Source of the DNA: JAWLGJ01 sp041685145
GTDB lineage: Bacteria; Pseudomonadota; Alphaproteobacteria; Rhodospirillales; Magnetospirillaceae
Length of the DNA stretch: 52,852 nucleotides
Assembly: GCA_041685145.1 (NCBI GenBank)
Contig: JAWLGJ010000021.1
Coordinates: forward strand, 1-52,852
Direction: 5' to 3'
The position numbers and the translations under genes are program-made. Under the pieces are notes generated by a model that was not told the origin of the DNA, did not search any database, and saw only the letters and a list, made by a program, of their open reading frames with translations. Positions 6,881-15,292 of this stretch are shown here, piece by piece. Positions within the stretch are counted from its first letter, which is position 1; the number at the start of each line of letters is the position of its first letter.

Positions 6881-9202
6881 TTGAGGAAATTGCTTTGCAC
6901 CTCGGTCCTGTGTGCCTGCCTGGCGGCGGGCGCGGGCGCCGCGGTGGCTCAAACGGCCGGCGAGGCGCCCGCCACCGGCCCCGTGGGCCGGCAACAGCCC
7001 GGCGGCGACGTCATCGGCGAGATCGTCGTCCAGGGCACCCAGCGCATCGAACCGGCGACGGTTCTCTCCTACATGGCCGTAACGGCCGGCGACCGCTTCG
7101 ACCCGGCGCTGATCGACCGCTCGCTGAAGAATCTCTTCGCCACCGGCCTGTTCGCGGATGTCGCCATCCGGCGCGCCGATGACCGGCTGATCGTCGATGT
7201 CGCGGAAAACCCGATCATCAACCGCATCGCCTTCGAGGGCAATCGCCGCATCGAGGACGATGTGCTGGCGACCGAGACCGAGTTGCGGCCGCGGGTGGTG
7301 TTCACCCGCGCCAAGGTGCAGAACGATGTCGAGCGCATCCTGGAGGTCTATCGCCGCTCGGGCCGCTTCGCCGCGGTGGTCGAGCCCAAGGTGATCCAAC
7401 TGGAGCAGAACCGCGTCGACCTGGTCTTCGAGATCGAGGAGGGGCCGGCGACGCGGGTCAGCGGCATCAATTTCGTCGGCAACCGCCGCTTCAGCGACTC
7501 GCGGCTGCGCCGGGAAATCCTGACCAAGGAATCGCGCTGGTACCGTTTCCTCAGCAGCGCCGACACCTACGACCCCGACCGCCTGGAGGTGGACCAGGAT
7601 CTGCTGCGGCGCTTTTACCTGAACAACGGCTATGTCGACTTCGCCGTTACCTCGGTGGTGGCCGAACTCTCCCCCGACCGCACCGACTTCCTGATCACCT
7701 TCACCGTTTCGGAGGGCGAGCGGTTCCGCGTCGGCGAGGTGGACGTGGTCGTGAACCTGCCGGAACTGGAGGGCGAGGATCTGCGCTCGGCGCTGGCGCT
7801 CGAACCCGAGCAGTGGTACGAGGCCGAGGCCGTCGAGGATACCATCTCGGAAATGGTCGACGTCCTGGGCCGCCTCGGCTACGCCTTCGTGGACGTGCGC
7901 CCCCGCCTGCGCCGGCGCGATGACGAAAACGTCGTGGACGTTACCTTCCAGATCGAGGAAGGCCCGCGGGTCTATGTTGAACGCATCGACATCGAGGGCA
8001 ATGTCCGCACCCTCGACCAAGTGATCCGCCGCGAAATCCAGTTGGTCGAAGGCGACGCCTTCAACACCGCCAAGCTGCGGCGTTCGCGCCAGCGCATCTA
8101 CGATCTGGGCTTTTTCGACAAGGTCGAGGCCGACACCCGCCGCGTCGACGACGCCCCCGACCGTATGGTCGTCGAGGTCGAGGTCGAGGAGCGTTCGACC
8201 GGCGAACTGTCGCTGGGCCTCGGCTGGTCCTCGGCCGCCGGCGCCCTGGCGCAGGTGTCGCTGCGCGAGCGCAACCTGCTGGGGCGGGGTCAGGATCTGA
8301 AGCTGTCGGCGACCATTGCCCAGGAGCATACCCAGTACGATCTGAGCTTCACCGAACCGTACTTCCTCGATCGCCCGCTGCGGGCCGGCATCGACCTGTA
8401 CCGCATCACCCGCGAGTTGCAGGAAGAAAGCTCCTATGACACCTACACCCTCGGCGGGGCGCTGCGTCTGGGCTACCAGCTTGGCCGCGACTGGCGCCAC
8501 GATCTCCAGTACACGCTGCGGCGGACCGAGGTCCAGGACGTGCCGGCCACGGCGACCCTTTACATCCGCCAGCAGGAAGGCAGCACCGTTCTCTCCTCGG
8601 TGCAGCAGACGCTGACCTACGACCGGCGCGACAGCCGCCTGGAGCCCAGCGAGGGCTGGTATGTGCGCATCAACCAGGAAGCCGCGGGCCTGGGCGGCGA
8701 CCAGCGGTTCATCCGCAACAACCTGTCCGGCGGCTACTACATCCCGATCGCGGACGAGGTGGTGGTGTCGCTGACCGGCAGCACGGGCATCGTCGCCGGA
8801 TTGGGCGAGGACGTCTTCATCACCGAGCGCTACTACCTGGGCGGCAGCAGCCTGCGCGGCTTCGAAAGCGCCGGCGTCAGCCCCCGGACGGTGGCGGGCG
8901 AGGACGCCGTCGGCGGCCTGTGGATGGCCGCCGGGTCTCTGGAAACCAGGTTCCCGCTGGGGCTGCCGCAGGAACTTGGCCTCACCGGCCAGGCTTTCGT
9001 GGACGTCGGCACGATCGGCCCGACCGAAGACGACGTCAATGTCGCCGTGCACGAGGAGTCGAGCTTGCGCTTGTCGATCGGCTTCGGCTTCAATTGGCGC
9101 TCGCCGCTGGGGCCGCTCAGCATCGATTTCGGCTTCCCCATCCTCAAGGAAGACTTCGACCAGACCGAAACCCTGCGTTTGAATTTCGGAACGAGGTTCT
9201 AG
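6881..9202 (+). CDS. bamA: outer membrane protein assembly factor BamA
   Basis: Core of the BAM complex that folds beta-barrel proteins into the outer membrane. The 773-residue product has an N-terminal signal peptide with a hydrophobic stretch (LLCTSVLCACLAAGAGAA) and likely cleavage after VAQ, five POTRA repeats over roughly residues 40-440, and a C-terminal Omp85 barrel with FLGG-like YYLGGSSLRGFESAGVSPR and the terminal phenylalanine (NFGTRF). The start is TTG at 6881: GGGGGGAAG precedes it at the right distance and it yields the signal peptide; there is no better ATG. It directly abuts skp. Confidence 0.97.
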   Translation: MRKLLCTSVLCACLAAGAGAAVAQTAGEAPATGPVGRQQPGGDVIGEIVVQGTQRIEPATVLSYMAVTAGDRFDPALIDRSLKNLFATGLFADVAIRRADDRLIVDVAENPIINRIAFEGNRRIEDDVLATETELRPRVVFTRAKVQNDVERILEVYRRSGRFAAVVEPKVIQLEQNRVDLVFEIEEGPATRVSGINFVGNRRFSDSRLRREILTKESRWYRFLSSADTYDPDRLEVDQDLLRRFYLNNGYVDFAVTSVVAELSPDRTDFLITFTVSEGERFRVGEVDVVVNLPELEGEDLRSALALEPEQWYEAEAVEDTISEMVDVLGRLGYAFVDVRPRLRRRDDENVVDVTFQIEEGPRVYVERIDIEGNVRTLDQVIRREIQLVEGDAFNTAKLRRSRQRIYDLGFFDKVEADTRRVDDAPDRMVVEVEVEERSTGELSLGLGWSSAAGALAQVSLRERNLLGRGQDLKLSATIAQEHTQYDLSFTEPYFLDRPLRAGIDLYRITRELQEESSYDTYTLGGALRLGYQLGRDWRHDLQYTLRRTEVQDVPATATLYIRQQEGSTVLSSVQQTLTYDRRDSRLEPSEGWYVRINQEAAGLGGDQRFIRNNLSGGYYIPIADEVVVSLTGSTGIVAGLGEDVFITERYYLGGSSLRGFESAGVSPRTVAGEDAVGGLWMAAGSLETRFPLGLPQELGLTGQAFVDVGTIGPTEDDVNVAVHEESSLRLSIGFGFNWRSPLGPLSIDFGFPILKEDFDQTETLRLNFGTRF

Positions 9203-9805
9203 ATGCCTTTCCTTCCCCGCGCCCCCCGCCGCCTTGCGCTGCTGGCGGCGGTGTTGATGGCGGCGCTGCTGTCGGCTCCAACCGGCCGCGCCCAGGAGGC
9301 CGAGGCGCTGCCGTCGCCGGTCATCGCCGTCATCGACATCCAGGAGGTGTTGAACAAGGCCAAGGCGTCTCGCGACATCCGCACCCAGCGCGATACCCAT
9401 CTGGAAGAGTTCAAGCAGGAATTCGCCCGCCGGGAAGAGGAACTGCGCCAGCGAGACCAGGATCTGGCGCGCCAGCGTTCATTGCTGTCCAGCGACGCCT
9501 TCGCCGAAAAGCGCCGCGAGTTCGAGAACGCCGTCGCCGAGTTCCAGCGGGGCGTCCAGGGCCGCCGCGAGGCGCTGGAGGTCGCCTATCGGCGCGCGAT
9601 GGCGAAGTTGCAGGAACAGCTTTACCGCGTCACCGACGAAATCGCCCAGGAACGGGGCGTCAACATGGTCCTGGCGAAGTCCCAGGTGTTGTTGTTCGAC
9701 AGCGACATGGAAATCACCGACGAGGCCCTGTCGCGCCTGGACGCGCGGGTGACGACGATCGAGTTCCCCGAGCCGAAGGACGATCCCGCCGGCGGAACCG
9801 AGTAG
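9203..9805 (+). CDS. skp: OmpH/Skp family periplasmic chaperone
   Basis: Periplasmic holdase that keeps unfolded outer-membrane proteins soluble on the way to BamA. The 200-residue product has an Arg-rich N-terminus, hydrophobic core and AQ cleavage region (about residue 30), then VIDIQEVLNKAKASRDI, a typical OmpH start, and a long charged coiled coil (residues about 55-140). The ATG follows the bamA TAG with no gap. Family assignment rests on the coiled-coil pattern and the bamA-skp-lpxD order. Confidence 0.93.
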   Translation: MPFLPRAPRRLALLAAVLMAALLSAPTGRAQEAEALPSPVIAVIDIQEVLNKAKASRDIRTQRDTHLEEFKQEFARREEELRQRDQDLARQRSLLSSDAFAEKRREFENAVAEFQRGVQGRREALEVAYRRAMAKLQEQLYRVTDEIAQERGVNMVLAKSQVLLFDSDMEITDEALSRLDARVTTIEFPEPKDDPAGGTE

Positions 9806-9812
9806 CGTTATC

Positions 9813-10841
9813 ATGGCCGACGCCCGTTTCTTCACCAATGCCGGATTCGTGCCGTTGTCGCGGCTGGCGGCGCTGTCGGGGAGCACCCTGTCGGCCGGCG
9901 CCGATCCCGAGCGCCCGATGCGGGACGTGGCGCCGCTGGAGTCGGCGGGGCCGGAGGATGTCAGCTTCCTCGACAACCGGCGCTACCGCGACGCTTTCCG
10001 CGCCGCCAAGGCCGGTGCGGTGGTGGTGCGGCCGGAATACGCCGCCGAGGCGCCGGAGGGCATGGCGTTGCTGCTGAACGACGATCCCTACCGCGCCTTT
10101 GCCCGCATATCGGCCGCCTTCTATCCCGAACCGGCGCCCAGGGCGGGCGCGGCCGCGTCCGCCAGCATCGACGCCACCGCCCGTCTCGGCGACGGGTGCG
10201 AGGTCGGCCCCGGCGCGGTGATCGGCGCCGGCGCCGAGATCGGGCCGCGCTGCGTCATCGGCGCCAACGCCGTTGTCGGCGACGGCGTGGTGATGGGCGC
10301 CGACTGCCGCATCGGCGCCGGCGTCGTCCTCAGCCACAGCATCCTCGGCGCGCGCGTGGTCATCCACCCCGGCGCCTGCCTGGGCCAGGACGGTTTCGGT
10401 TTCGCGATGGCCGCCGAGGGTCATTTGAAGGTGCCGCAGCTTGGCCGGGTGATCGTCGGCGACGACGTCGATATCGGCGCCAATACCACCATCGACCGCG
10501 GCGCCGGGCCGGATACGGTCATCGGCGCCGGCTGCAAGATTGATAACCTCGTGCAGATCGGGCACAACGTGCAGCTTGGGCGCGGCTGCGTTCTGGCCGG
10601 GCAGGTGGGCATCTCCGGCAGCACGCGGCTGGGCGATTTCGCCGCCGCCGGCGGTCAGGCCGGTTTCGCCGGCCATCTGCGCATCGGCCCCGGCGCCCAG
10701 GTGGCGGCGCAGTCGGGCGTCATGCGGGACGTGGCGGCGGGTGCCACCGTCGGCGGCTCGCCGGCGATGCCCATAAAGGAGTGGATGCGTCAGGTCGCCC
10801 TCCTGGCGAAGCTGATCCGACAAAAGGGGCGTGAAGGCTAG
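9813..10841 (+). CDS. lpxD: UDP-3-O-acylglucosamine N-acyltransferase
   Basis: Third lipid A step: transfers a hydroxyacyl chain from acyl-ACP to the 2-amino group of UDP-3-O-acyl-GlcN. The 342-residue product has the N-terminal uridine-binding domain (LESAGPEDVSFLDNRRY), then a long left-handed beta-helix of hexapeptide repeats (IGAGAEIGPRCVIGANAVVG onward) and the active-site region IDNLVQIGHNVQLGRGC with the catalytic histidine. The C-terminal helix ends VALLAKLIRQKGREG. Length is standard. Confidence 0.97.
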   Translation: MADARFFTNAGFVPLSRLAALSGSTLSAGADPERPMRDVAPLESAGPEDVSFLDNRRYRDAFRAAKAGAVVVRPEYAAEAPEGMALLLNDDPYRAFARISAAFYPEPAPRAGAAASASIDATARLGDGCEVGPGAVIGAGAEIGPRCVIGANAVVGDGVVMGADCRIGAGVVLSHSILGARVVIHPGACLGQDGFGFAMAAEGHLKVPQLGRVIVGDDVDIGANTTIDRGAGPDTVIGAGCKIDNLVQIGHNVQLGRGCVLAGQVGISGSTRLGDFAAAGGQAGFAGHLRIGPGAQVAAQSGVMRDVAAGATVGGSPAMPIKEWMRQVALLAKLIRQKGREG

Positions 10842-10847
10842 GCCATC

Positions 10848-11321
10848 ATGACGGAAGTCCGCAGTACCGGCGCCGCGTCGACGGCGAGCATCGACATCGG
10901 CCGAATCATCGAGATGATTCCGCACCGCTATCCGTTCCTCATGGTCGACCGGGTCGTCGACCTGGTGGCGGACGTCAGCGCCGTCGGCATCAAGAACGTC
11001 ACCGTGAACGAGCCGTATTTCCAGGGCCACTTCCCCGGCCATCCGGTGATGCCGGGGGTGATGATCGTCGAGGCGATGGCGCAGACCGCCGCCGTTCTGG
11101 TGGTGTCGACGCTGGGCGCCGAGGCGGAGGGCAAGCTGGTCTATTTCATGTCGGTGGACAGCGCGCGCTTCCGCAAGCCGGTCACGCCCGGCGACAGCCT
11201 GCGCATCCATGTGCAGAAGCAGCGCAGCCGCGGCAATGTCTGGAAGTTCAGCGGTCAGGCCATCGTCGACGACGTGCTGATGGCGGAGGCCGTCTTCGCC
11301 GCCATGATCATGGACCGTTGA
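10848..11321 (+). CDS. fabZ: (3R)-hydroxyacyl-ACP dehydratase FabZ
   Basis: Hot-dog-fold dehydratase of fatty-acid elongation that competes with lipid A synthesis for hydroxyacyl-ACP. The 157-residue product shows MIPHRYPFLMVDRV with the catalytic histidine and GHFPGHPVMPGVMIVEAMAQ with the catalytic glutamate. Its position inside the lpx cluster is typical and lets the cell balance phospholipid against lipid A. Its stop lies five bases before the lpxA ATG. Confidence 0.97.
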   Translation: MTEVRSTGAASTASIDIGRIIEMIPHRYPFLMVDRVVDLVADVSAVGIKNVTVNEPYFQGHFPGHPVMPGVMIVEAMAQTAAVLVVSTLGAEAEGKLVYFMSVDSARFRKPVTPGDSLRIHVQKQRSRGNVWKFSGQAIVDDVLMAEAVFAAMIMDR

Positions 11322-11326
11322 GCCCC

Positions 11327-12130
11327 ATGCCCCGCATCCATCCCACCGCCATCATCGAGGATGGCGCCGTACTCGCGGACGACGTCGAGATCGGCCCTTA
11401 CAGCATCGTCGGCGCCGGGGTCCGCCTCGGCGCCGGCGTCCGCCTGCTGTCCCACGCCGTCGTCGTCGGCCATACCGAGATCGGCGACGGCAGCGTCGTC
11501 TACCCCTTCGCCGTCATCGGCCATCGGCCCCAGGACATGAAGTATCACGGCGAGGTTTCGCGCCTCGTCGTCGGGCGCGGCAACACCATCCGCGAGCACG
11601 TCACCATGCATCCCGGCACCGAAGGCGGCGGCCTCCTCACCCGGGTCGGCGACAACAACCTGTTCATGGTGGGCGTGCATGTTGCCCACGACTGCATCAT
11701 CGGCGACGAGGTCATCATGGCCAACAACGCCACCCTCGGCGGTCATGTCGTCGTCGGCGACAGCGCGGTGCTGGGCGGCATGTGCGCGGTGCATCAGTTC
11801 GTCCGCATCGGCGGGAACGCGATGATCGGCGGCATGTCCGGGGTGGAGAACGACGTCATTCCCTTCGGCTCGGTGACCGGCAACCGGGCGCGGCTGGCGG
11901 GGCTCAATCTGGTGGGAATGAAGCGCCGCGGCTTCAGCCGCGAGGAAATCCACGCGGTGCGCAACGCCTACAAGATGCTGTTTGCCGGCGGCGCCACCCT
12001 GGCCGACCGCCTGCCCAAGGTGGAGGCCGACTATGCGGGGGTGCCGGCGGTGATGCGCATCGTCGCCTTCCTCAAAGACGACAGCGCCCGCGGCGTCTGT
12101 CAGCCCGACGTGCCGGAGAATGGCGGCTAG
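11327..12130 (+). CDS. lpxA: UDP-N-acetylglucosamine acyltransferase
   Basis: First lipid A step: 3-O-acylation of UDP-GlcNAc. The 267-residue product is a hexapeptide-repeat beta-helix (HPTAIIEDGAVLADDVEIGP at the start) with the family's FMVGVHVAHDCIIGDEVIMA segment carrying the catalytic histidine, GGMCAVHQFVRIGG, and a C-terminal helical domain (NLVGMKRRGFSREEIHAVR). ATG at 11327 gives MPRIHPTAI, the usual N-terminus; a TTG at 11318 inside the fabZ end is less likely. It overlaps lpxI by 11 bases. Confidence 0.97.
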   Translation: MPRIHPTAIIEDGAVLADDVEIGPYSIVGAGVRLGAGVRLLSHAVVVGHTEIGDGSVVYPFAVIGHRPQDMKYHGEVSRLVVGRGNTIREHVTMHPGTEGGGLLTRVGDNNLFMVGVHVAHDCIIGDEVIMANNATLGGHVVVGDSAVLGGMCAVHQFVRIGGNAMIGGMSGVENDVIPFGSVTGNRARLAGLNLVGMKRRGFSREEIHAVRNAYKMLFAGGATLADRLPKVEADYAGVPAVMRIVAFLKDDSARGVCQPDVPENGG

Positions 12131-12938
12131 ACTGGGCATCGTGGCCGGCGGCGGCGCCCTGCCGCGGCGTGTGCTGGAGGCCTGCCGCCAACGCGGGCGC
12201 GAGGTCTATGTCGTGGCCCTCGAAGGCAGCACCGAGCCCGATCTGGTCGACGACAGCGTGCCGCATGTGTGGCTGCCGCTGGGGCGGGCGGCGCGCATCT
12301 TCGAGTTGCTGCGCGAGGCGGGGGTTGGCGAGGTGGTAATGGCCGGGCACCTGCGGCGCCCGTCGCTGGCGGAGTTGAAGCCCGACCTGGCGACGGCCCG
12401 GCTCGCCGCGCGGCTCGGGCTGGCGGCGCGCGGCGACGACGGGCTGCTGCGCGGCATCGTGCGCGAGTTGGAGGCGGCGGGATTCCGCGTCGTCGGCGCC
12501 GAGGCCATCGCCGACGACCTGCTGGCGCCCGACGGCCTGCTGGGGCGGCTGGCGCCGGATGCCCAGGCCCAGGACGACATTCGCCGCGGTCTGGCCGTGG
12601 TCCATGCCCTCGGCGCCGCCGATGTCGGCCAGGCGGCGGTGGTGCAGCAGGGGGTGGTGCTGGCGGTCGAGGCCGTCGAGGGCACCGAGGCCCTGCTGGC
12701 GCGCTGCGGCGCCTTGCACCGCGAGGGCGCGGGCGGGGTGCTGGTCAAGGCCGGCAAGCCGCAGCAGGAACGCCGCGCCGACCTTCCCACCATCGGCCCC
12801 GAGACCGTCTCCCAGGCCGCCGCCGCCGGTCTGCGCGGCATCGCCGTGGAGGCGGGGACGGTGCTGGTCCTCGACCGCGAGGAGGTGGTGGCCGCCGCCG
12901 ACCGCCTCGGGCTGTTCCTGATCGGCGTCGTGCCGTGA
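12120..12938 (+). CDS. lpxI: UDP-2,3-diacylglucosamine pyrophosphatase LpxI
   Basis: Hydrolyses UDP-2,3-diacylglucosamine to lipid X and UMP; this is the alphaproteobacterial replacement for LpxH. The 272-residue product is of the LpxI (DUF1009) type: LGIVAGGGALPRRVLEACRQ at the start, MAGHLRRPSLAELKPD, then VQQGVVLAVEAVEGTEALLA and VLVKAGKPQQERRADLPTIG, which holds the conserved catalytic-domain aspartate. It lies between lpxA and lpxB, overlapping both (11 and 4 bases), so all three are translationally coupled. Confidence 0.95.
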   Translation: MAARLGIVAGGGALPRRVLEACRQRGREVYVVALEGSTEPDLVDDSVPHVWLPLGRAARIFELLREAGVGEVVMAGHLRRPSLAELKPDLATARLAARLGLAARGDDGLLRGIVRELEAAGFRVVGAEAIADDLLAPDGLLGRLAPDAQAQDDIRRGLAVVHALGAADVGQAAVVQQGVVLAVEAVEGTEALLARCGALHREGAGGVLVKAGKPQQERRADLPTIGPETVSQAAAAGLRGIAVEAGTVLVLDREEVVAAADRLGLFLIGVVP

Positions 12939-14092
12939 CGGCGCCGCTGGTCTACATCATCACCGGAGAACCGTCGGGGGACATGCTCGGGGCGGCGTTG
13001 ATGGCGGCGATGAAGCAGCGCACCGGCGGCGCCGTGACCTTCGCCGGCATCGGCGGCGAGGCCATGCGCGAGGAGGGGCTGGCGCCGCTGTTCCCGATGG
13101 CCGAACTGGCGGTGATGGGGCTGGTGGAGGTGCTGCCCCGCCTGCCGCGCATTCTGTCCCGCATCCAGCAGACCGTGCGGGACATCGAACATCGACGCCC
13201 CGACGTGGTGGTCACCGTTGACTCGTGGGGGTTCACCGGCCGCGTCACCGCCGCCTTGAAGAAGCGGGGCTCGCGCATTCCGCGCGTGCACTATGTGGCG
13301 CCGCAGGTGTGGGCGTGGAAGGAGGGGCGCGTCAAGGACGTCGCCGCGCGGGTGGACCGGCTGTTGTGCCTGCTTCCGAACGAGCCGCCCTATTTCCAGC
13401 GCGTGGGGCTGAAGGCCGTGCATGTCGGCCATCCGGTCGTCGACCGCCCCGCCGGTGACCGCGCGGGCTTCCGCGAGCGCCACGGCATCGCGCCCGACGA
13501 GTTGCTGCTGTGCCTGCTGCCCGGCAGCCGCCGCATGGAGGTGTCGCGGCTGCTGCCGGTCTATGGCAAGGCGCTGCATCGGCTGGTGGGCGACCTTCCC
13601 GGCCTTCGCGTCGTCGTGCCCACGGTGGAAACGGTGGCACCACAGGTGCAGAAGGCGGCGGCGGCCTGGCCGGCGCCGACGGTGATCGTGCGCGGTGCGG
13701 CGCTGCGTCGCAATGCCCTTGCCGCCGCCGACGCGGCGGTGGCGGCCTCGGGCACCGTGGCGCTGGAGGTAGCGATGGCAGGCGTGCCATCGGTGGTGAC
13801 CTACAAGGTTTCGCGCATTACCGCCGCCATCGGTCGGCGGCTGATCAAGGTGCGCTATGTTAATCTGGTCAATATCCTCATGAACAAGCCGGTGGTGCCG
13901 GAGTTGCTGCAGGAGGACTGCACGCCGGCGGCGGTGGCGGCGGCGGCGCGGCGCCTGCTGGTCGATCCGGTGGCGCGCTCGGAACAGCGGCGCGGCCTGG
14001 CGGAGGCGATGCGGCGGCTGGGCGCCGGCACCACCTCACCCTCCGACCGCGCCGCCGAGGAGGTGCTGGCGGTGATTCAGGCGGCGCGGTAG
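12935..14092 (+). CDS. lpxB: lipid-A-disaccharide synthase
   Basis: Peripheral-membrane GT-B glycosyltransferase joining lipid X and UDP-diacylglucosamine into the tetraacyl disaccharide. The product is 385 residues. It shows ITGEPSGDMLGAALMAAMK (N-terminal acceptor-binding glycine motif), HYVAPQVWAWKEGRV, LLPGSRRMEVSRLLP and the donor-side ASGTVALEVAMAGVPSVV segment. The start is the GTG at 12935 that overlaps the lpxI TGA (GTGA); upstream frame sequence is not conserved. It ends the envelope superoperon. Confidence 0.96.
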   Translation: MTAPLVYIITGEPSGDMLGAALMAAMKQRTGGAVTFAGIGGEAMREEGLAPLFPMAELAVMGLVEVLPRLPRILSRIQQTVRDIEHRRPDVVVTVDSWGFTGRVTAALKKRGSRIPRVHYVAPQVWAWKEGRVKDVAARVDRLLCLLPNEPPYFQRVGLKAVHVGHPVVDRPAGDRAGFRERHGIAPDELLLCLLPGSRRMEVSRLLPVYGKALHRLVGDLPGLRVVVPTVETVAPQVQKAAAAWPAPTVIVRGAALRRNALAAADAAVAASGTVALEVAMAGVPSVVTYKVSRITAAIGRRLIKVRYVNLVNILMNKPVVPELLQEDCTPAAVAAAARRLLVDPVARSEQRRGLAEAMRRLGAGTTSPSDRAAEEVLAVIQAAR

Positions 14093-14121
14093 CACGAGCC
14101 CAACGACGATAGGAGAGTCGC

Positions 14122-14526
14122 ATGAGTGCCAAGGCCCGTCTCTTGCACACCATGATCCGGGTGCGTGACCTCGACGCATCGCTGGACTTCTACACCCGGT
14201 TGCTGGGGATGACGCTGCTGCGCCGGCAGGATTTCCCCGGCGGCGAGTTCACCCTCGCCTTCGTTGGCTACGGCGACGAGAAGGACACCGCCGTCATCGA
14301 ACTGACCCACAACTGGGGACGGCAGGAGCCCTATGCCCTGGGGGACGGCTTCGGCCACATCGCCATCGGCGTGTCGGACATCTACGGCGTCTGTGACCGC
14401 CTGGCGAAGGGAGGCGTCAGCATTCCCCGGCCGCCGGGGCCGATGAAGCATGGCTCCACCGTCATCGCCTTCGTCGAGGATCCCGACGGCTACAAGGTCG
14501 AACTGATCGAGAAGAAGGGCGACTGA
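14122..14526 (+). CDS. gloA: lactoylglutathione lyase (glyoxalase I)
   Basis: Converts the hemithioacetal of methylglyoxal and glutathione to S-lactoylglutathione. The 134-residue protein is a single glyoxalase I unit with HTMIRVRDLDASLDFYTRLL, DTAVIELTHNWG, FGHIAIGV and DPDGYKVELIEK. The four metal ligands appear to be His9, Glu60, His79 and Glu127, the arrangement of the nickel-type enzyme. AGGAGAG at 14111-14117 supports the ATG at 14122. It is separated from lpxB by 29 bases and converges with imuA, with only two bases between the stops. Confidence 0.93.
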   Translation: MSAKARLLHTMIRVRDLDASLDFYTRLLGMTLLRRQDFPGGEFTLAFVGYGDEKDTAVIELTHNWGRQEPYALGDGFGHIAIGVSDIYGVCDRLAKGGVSIPRPPGPMKHGSTVIAFVEDPDGYKVELIEKKGD

Positions 14527-14528
14527 CG

Positions 14529-15254
14529 CTACGCCGCCGCCGTGACCGCCAGGCGGGGGCCGGGGGCGTGCAGGCGCGCGGTCCAGGCCCGCGGCAGGGC
14601 GTGGCGGCAGCGTTCCAGACCGACATGCCAGGTCGGCGGGCCGGGGCCGCCCCAGGCGGTGGCGGCACTGGGGCGGGCGCCGATGCGCCAGCGGGTGGTG
14701 GCGGCACGCGAGGGCCGCGCCGCGCCCTCCAGCAGCACCAGCGCGGCGCCGCCGCCGGACTCGGCCGCCAATTGCAGGCGGCGCGCCGTCACCATCTCGA
14801 AGCCGTCGGCGGGCTCGGCGACCAGCGCCGCCACCTCGCGGCAGCGCAGGGCCTCTTCCATCGCCCAGGCCATCTCGCGGTCGTTGCCGGTCTCGACGGT
14901 GATCAGGCGTTCCGTCGGCAGCCCGAAGGCGGCCAGGCCGGGGGCATAGGGGCGGTCGTTGCGGCCCCGGCGCCGGCACCACAGCACTATCCCCGCCCCG
15001 CCCGCCATCCGCCCCGCCAACAGGGCGCAGAAGCCGGTGCCGGCGCCGGCGTCCTCGGCCAGTATGTCGTGCAGGCAGGCGCGGGGCAGGCCGCCCCAGG
15101 GCAGGGCGGCGTCGATGCCGTCGGCCACCGGCACCGTGGCGCCGCCTTCGGCCGGGGCGCGCCGTTCCAGCGCCCAGATGCGGGCGCGCAGGGCGGACAG
15201 GGCGGCGGCATCGGCGCGGCGGGTCACCGTCGGCTCCACATCAATGTTCGCCAC
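14529..15254 (-). CDS. imuA: ImuA-like RecA-related SOS mutagenesis protein (orphan)
   Basis: Resembles ImuA of the ImuA-ImuB-DnaE2 mutasome: an N-terminal helix (LSALRARIWALERRAP), DGIDAALPWGGLPRACLHDI, a degenerate P-loop region (AEDAGAGTGFCALLAG, no GKT), and the C-terminal TRWRIGARPSA plus RCRHALPRAW pattern. Product is 241 residues from the GTG at 15254. GTG codons at 15239 and 15227 are alternative starts, and these would clear the LexA box that covers the 15254 start. imuB and dnaE2 normally follow; here the next gene is the convergent gloA, so it is an orphan in this window. It lies 38 bases after the phosphatase gene on the same strand. Confidence 0.75.
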   Translation of the reverse strand: MANIDVEPTVTRRADAAALSALRARIWALERRAPAEGGATVPVADGIDAALPWGGLPRACLHDILAEDAGAGTGFCALLAGRMAGGAGIVLWCRRRGRNDRPYAPGLAAFGLPTERLITVETGNDREMAWAMEEALRCREVAALVAEPADGFEMVTARRLQLAAESGGGAALVLLEGAARPSRAATTRWRIGARPSAATAWGGPGPPTWHVGLERCRHALPRAWTARLHAPGPRLAVTAAA

Positions 15255-15260
15255 TTGTTC
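15246..15260. promoter_or_regulatory. LexA box GTTC-N7-GTTC overlapping the imuA start
   Basis: GTTC at 15246-15249, a 7-base spacer (GCCACTT) and GTTC at 15257-15260 match exactly the alphaproteobacterial LexA operator, a direct repeat. On the coding strand of imuA it reads GAAC-N7-GAAC and covers the GTG at 15254. A second-site role in the read-through transcript from the upstream phosphatase gene is possible. Confidence 0.75.
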
Positions 15261-15292
15261 TAGGAAGCGCCGCCGTCGCGGTCAAGGTGGAC

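Noticed and set aside
6866..9400. An 844-codon open frame opposite bamA and skp
   Set aside because: Antisense shadow: no family motifs, biased His/Asp/Gln composition, and it spans two well-supported genes.
14529..15254. imuA-like gene as RecA or a SulA-type cell-division inhibitor
   Set aside because: No intact Walker A and too short for RecA; sequence pattern and LexA box fit ImuA better.
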